Origin: UBA5109 sp965661005
GTDB lineage: Bacteria > Pseudomonadota > Gammaproteobacteria > Pseudomonadales > Pseudohongiellaceae
Length of the DNA stretch: 64,000 bases
Direction of reading: 5' to 3'
Assembly (NCBI GenBank): GCA_965661005.1
Contig: CBFICB010000006.1
Span: forward strand, 1-64,000
The notes under the pieces were generated by a model, which saw only the letters and a program-made list of their open reading frames with translations, had not been told where the DNA came from and made no database searches. Within the stretch, counting starts at the first letter, position 1; each line of letters begins with the position of its first letter. Positions 61,783-64,000 of this stretch are shown one piece after another. The translations under genes and the position numbers were made by a program.

Positions 61783-63000
61783 ATGACCGAAAAAAATCAG
61801 TCTGAAAAAAGTCCATCATCCTTTATTGTGCTAATGGCTTTTTTGATGTCACTTACTGCTATATCAATTGACACCATATTGCCTGCTCTAGGGCAAATTG
61901 GAGAAGACCTGGCTGTCCAAAATCCCAATGATATTCAACTTGTCATTTCTACCTTATTTATAGGTTTAGCACTAGGCATTCTGTTTTTCGGCCCATTTGC
62001 CGACTCTTTTGGTAGAAAAAAAACGATCTATCTCGGTATCGGTATATTCCTTTGCGGCTGCTTGGCTTCAATTTTTTCCAGCAGTTTTGAAATCATGCTG
62101 CTTGGAAGAGTTTTACAAGGTTTTGGTACAGCTTCTTGTCGCATAGCAACGATGTGTATGATTCGCGACAAATTTGAAGGCAATGCCATGGCCAGAATTA
62201 TGTCCTTTATCATGATCATTTTCATACTGAGTCCTGCCCTGGCTCCTTCGCTAGGCCAAATAATCCTGTTATTTGCTCACTGGCGGGTAATTTTCATTGT
62301 GATGTTTCTCATCGGTATTGGCTGTTTGATATGGTTGGCTTTGGGCCAGGAAGAAACTTTAAAAGCTGAGAATCGGCACCCTTTTAAAATAAAGCCCATC
62401 ATCCAGGCTGCGCATGAAACTTTAAACAACAAAATAGCTCGAGGCTATACCATAGCCTCAGGTCTCATTTTTGGGGCTTTTGTAGGTTATCTAAACTCTG
62501 CCCAGCAAATTCTCCAAGAGCAGTACGCTTTAGGGGAGGCATTCGCTATAGTTTTCGGCTTCCTGGCGCTCGGCCTGGGTATAGCCTCATTTGCTAATTC
62601 TAGGTGGGTCTATAAATTTGGCATGGAAAAAATTTGCCATACTTCGTTGCTGGTCATGGTGACAGCTACAACTCTCTTTTTTCCAATTAGCTTGTACTTT
62701 GAAGGCAACCCACCGCTAGTCTTGCTAATCATCTATTTTCTGGTGGTTTTTTTCTGCGCCGGCCTGTTGTTTGGCAACTTCAATACAATGGCCATTCATC
62801 CGCTTGGTCATATAGCTGGAGCTGCCAGTTCGGTTATTGGCTTTATTCAAACACTTTTATCCGCAGGCTTTGGAGCTACCATTGGTTATCTTTATAACGG
62901 AACGGTCAACCCCTTGATTATAGGTTTCTTTATTTTAGGAATTTGTTCTTTTTTATTAGTTTCCAGATTAAGCAAAAGCCAACAAATACAGGCTGCCTAG
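61783..63000 (+). CDS. Bcr/CflA-family MFS drug efflux transporter
   Basis: A 405-residue major facilitator with twelve predicted helices. MFS motif A is present as FGPFADSFGRKKTI (after helix 2), the RVLQGFGTASCRIA segment fits the Bcr/CflA (DHA1) group, and the first helix contains the D34-like SIDTILPAL seen in drug-proton antiporters. The exported compound is unknown. Single gene with its own promoter candidate. Confidence 0.89.
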   Translation: MTEKNQSEKSPSSFIVLMAFLMSLTAISIDTILPALGQIGEDLAVQNPNDIQLVISTLFIGLALGILFFGPFADSFGRKKTIYLGIGIFLCGCLASIFSSSFEIMLLGRVLQGFGTASCRIATMCMIRDKFEGNAMARIMSFIMIIFILSPALAPSLGQIILLFAHWRVIFIVMFLIGIGCLIWLALGQEETLKAENRHPFKIKPIIQAAHETLNNKIARGYTIASGLIFGAFVGYLNSAQQILQEQYALGEAFAIVFGFLALGLGIASFANSRWVYKFGMEKICHTSLLVMVTATTLFFPISLYFEGNPPLVLLIIYFLVVFFCAGLLFGNFNTMAIHPLGHIAGAASSVIGFIQTLLSAGFGATIGYLYNGTVNPLIIGFFILGICSFLLVSRLSKSQQIQAA

Positions 63001-63065
63001 GCATTCATACTGCACAAACAGTAACACAAGCTAGTGAGCTTAATTTATCTCAATTATTGCACAAT

Positions 63066-63093
63066 TTAACGTTAACTCCTGCCAAGATATAAT
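63066..63093 (+). promoter_or_regulatory. Candidate promoter for the ankyrin-repeat gene
   Basis: A perfect TATAAT (63088-63093) with TTAACG 16 bp upstream (63066-63071) lies about 175 bp before the ankyrin gene start, implying a long leader. The rest of 63001-63268 shows no gene. Confidence 0.38.
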
Positions 63094-63268
63094 GTTATTA
63101 TCTTTGTTGAAATGCCTTTGGCACAACATAAATAAGAGTAATATCAGCTAGTTCTGACTGGGCTATTGATAAAACTTTAACAGTTTAAAAACAATCAAGT
63201 ACATTTGATCTTAACGACAATTTAGACATTTCCTAACAAGGAAATAACACCGCTTAAAGGGGTAAATA

Positions 63269-64000
63269 ATGATGATACTACAAAGGGTTAAAACGCTAAT
63301 TGTAGCATTTTTCCTGATGCTGGGCTTATCCCAGTCTGGATATGCTGCTCTGGTAGACATGGCAGAATATCAGGATTGGAATGGTGTTGAAGCTTCTATT
63401 TCTACAGAAGATATCAATGCTACTCAACCGGATGGCATGAGTGCTTTATTCTGGGCCGTGTACTATGAAGAAGCCAATATGGTAAGCCTCTTACTAGATG
63501 CTGGTGCCGATGCCAACGTCCAGAACAGGTATGGTTTAACACCTCTTATTCAATCTGCAATTGCCGGAAACGGTGAAATTATTTCTATGTTGTTGGATGC
63601 TGGCGCTGATGCCAATGCCAGAACCCTGCAGGGTGATACAGCCTTAATGAATGCTGCTAAAGCAGGAACTGTACAAGGTGTTAGAGCACTAATTGACGCT
63701 GGAGCAGATGTTGAAGCTAGAGATGGCTATACTTTTCAAACACCACTAATGTGGGCAGCTGCTTTCAATCAGGCTGAGATAGTTCGTATTTTGGCCGAAA
63801 ATGGTGCTGACGTTAATGCCCTCTCTGCAGAACTCTTATTCTCAGGTATTGTGCAAGGTGGTGTACAAGGTGACTTCCCAAATGGTGGTCTGACTGCACT
63901 CCATCACGCTGCACGCGATAATGGGGTTGAAACCGTTGCTGTTCTTTTAGAACTGGGTGCTGATCCAAACATTCTTGATCCACAAGGTATTTCTCCGTTG
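63269..64000 (+). CDS. Exported ankyrin-repeat protein (3' partial)
   Basis: The frame opens at ATG 63269 (a second ATG follows directly) after AAGGGG and is still open at the right edge: 244 codons are visible. A signal peptide (hydrophobic LIVAFFLMLGLSQSGYA, cleavage near residue 28-30) precedes at least five ankyrin repeats with the LLLDAGADANVQN and TPLxxA signatures: MVSLLLDAGADAN, IISMLLDAGADAN, VRALIDAGADVE, IVRILAENGADVN and VAVLLELGADPN. A spacer of about 20 residues (SGIVQGGVQGDFPNG) separates the fourth and fifth. Probably a periplasmic protein-interaction module; the partner is unknown. Confidence 0.85.
   Translation, partial: MMILQRVKTLIVAFFLMLGLSQSGYAALVDMAEYQDWNGVEASISTEDINATQPDGMSALFWAVYYEEANMVSLLLDAGADANVQNRYGLTPLIQSAIAGNGEIISMLLDAGADANARTLQGDTALMNAAKAGTVQGVRALIDAGADVEARDGYTFQTPLMWAAAFNQAEIVRILAENGADVNALSAELLFSGIVQGGVQGDFPNGGLTALHHAARDNGVETVAVLLELGADPNILDPQGISPL

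Overview
The window is a piece of a gammaproteobacterial chromosome, moderately AT-rich by eye. Several blocks have the gene order known from Pseudomonas and its relatives: aroQ-accB-accC-prmA-DUF3426-dusB-fis-purH-purD; coq7...osmC-like / crp(vfr) / trpC-trpG; murU-amgK / lptD-surA-pdxA-rsmA-apaG-apaH; and tsaD...rpsU-yqeY-dnaG-rpoD followed by tRNA-Ile(CAT). This points to a Pseudomonadales-like lineage. The many secreted families (PQQ dehydrogenase, DUF6152, exported MBL-fold proteins, amidohydrolase lipoprotein) would suit a free-living marine heterotroph. That is inference; I could not run a phylogeny.

Layout. 0-9 kb: 3' part of an exported PQQ-type dehydrogenase, a sulfotransferase, manB and galU (sugar nucleotides), fabA-fabB (unsaturated fatty acids), a stand-alone DsbD N-terminal domain and a CPA2 antiporter. 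9-19 kb: housekeeping run aroQ to purD and coq7; aroQ is preceded by two direct repeats that each hold a promoter-like -35/-10 pair. 19-25 kb: YSC84 lipoprotein, OsmC-like protein, a crp/vfr gene broken by an in-frame TAA, and rpe-trpE-trpG-trpC without gph or trpD. 25-30 kb: DsbA-like protein, exported FAH-family protein, LOG-family protein, and the murU-amgK peptidoglycan recycling pair. 30-41 kb: lptD-surA-pdxA-rsmA-apaG-apaH, cca, then pteridine/folate genes (folM-like, PCD, folK, folB) and tsaD.

41-54.8 kb is the unusual part. Between tsaD and rpsU, which lie close together in many gammaproteobacteria, sit eleven consecutive genes that all encode proteins with an export signal. They are a LysM lytic transglycosylase, a secreted lectin-like protein, three proteins of one uncharacterised exported family, an MBL-fold protein missing most zinc ligands, a 13-unit Sel1-repeat protein, a DUF6152 protein, two tandem paralogues with TPR and TonB-C-like domains, and an amidohydrolase lipoprotein. 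43.0-46.5 kb reads as one four-gene operon. The function of this envelope island is unknown.

54.8-64 kb: rpsU-yqeY-dnaG-rpoD, tRNA-Ile2(CAT), a proline/Na+ symporter, a Bcr/CflA-type efflux protein and the start of an exported ankyrin-repeat protein cut by the right edge. I saw no CRISPR array, prophage, transposase or rRNA. Several start positions were moved from the longest reading frame to one supported by a Shine-Dalgarno sequence or family alignment; each entry says so.
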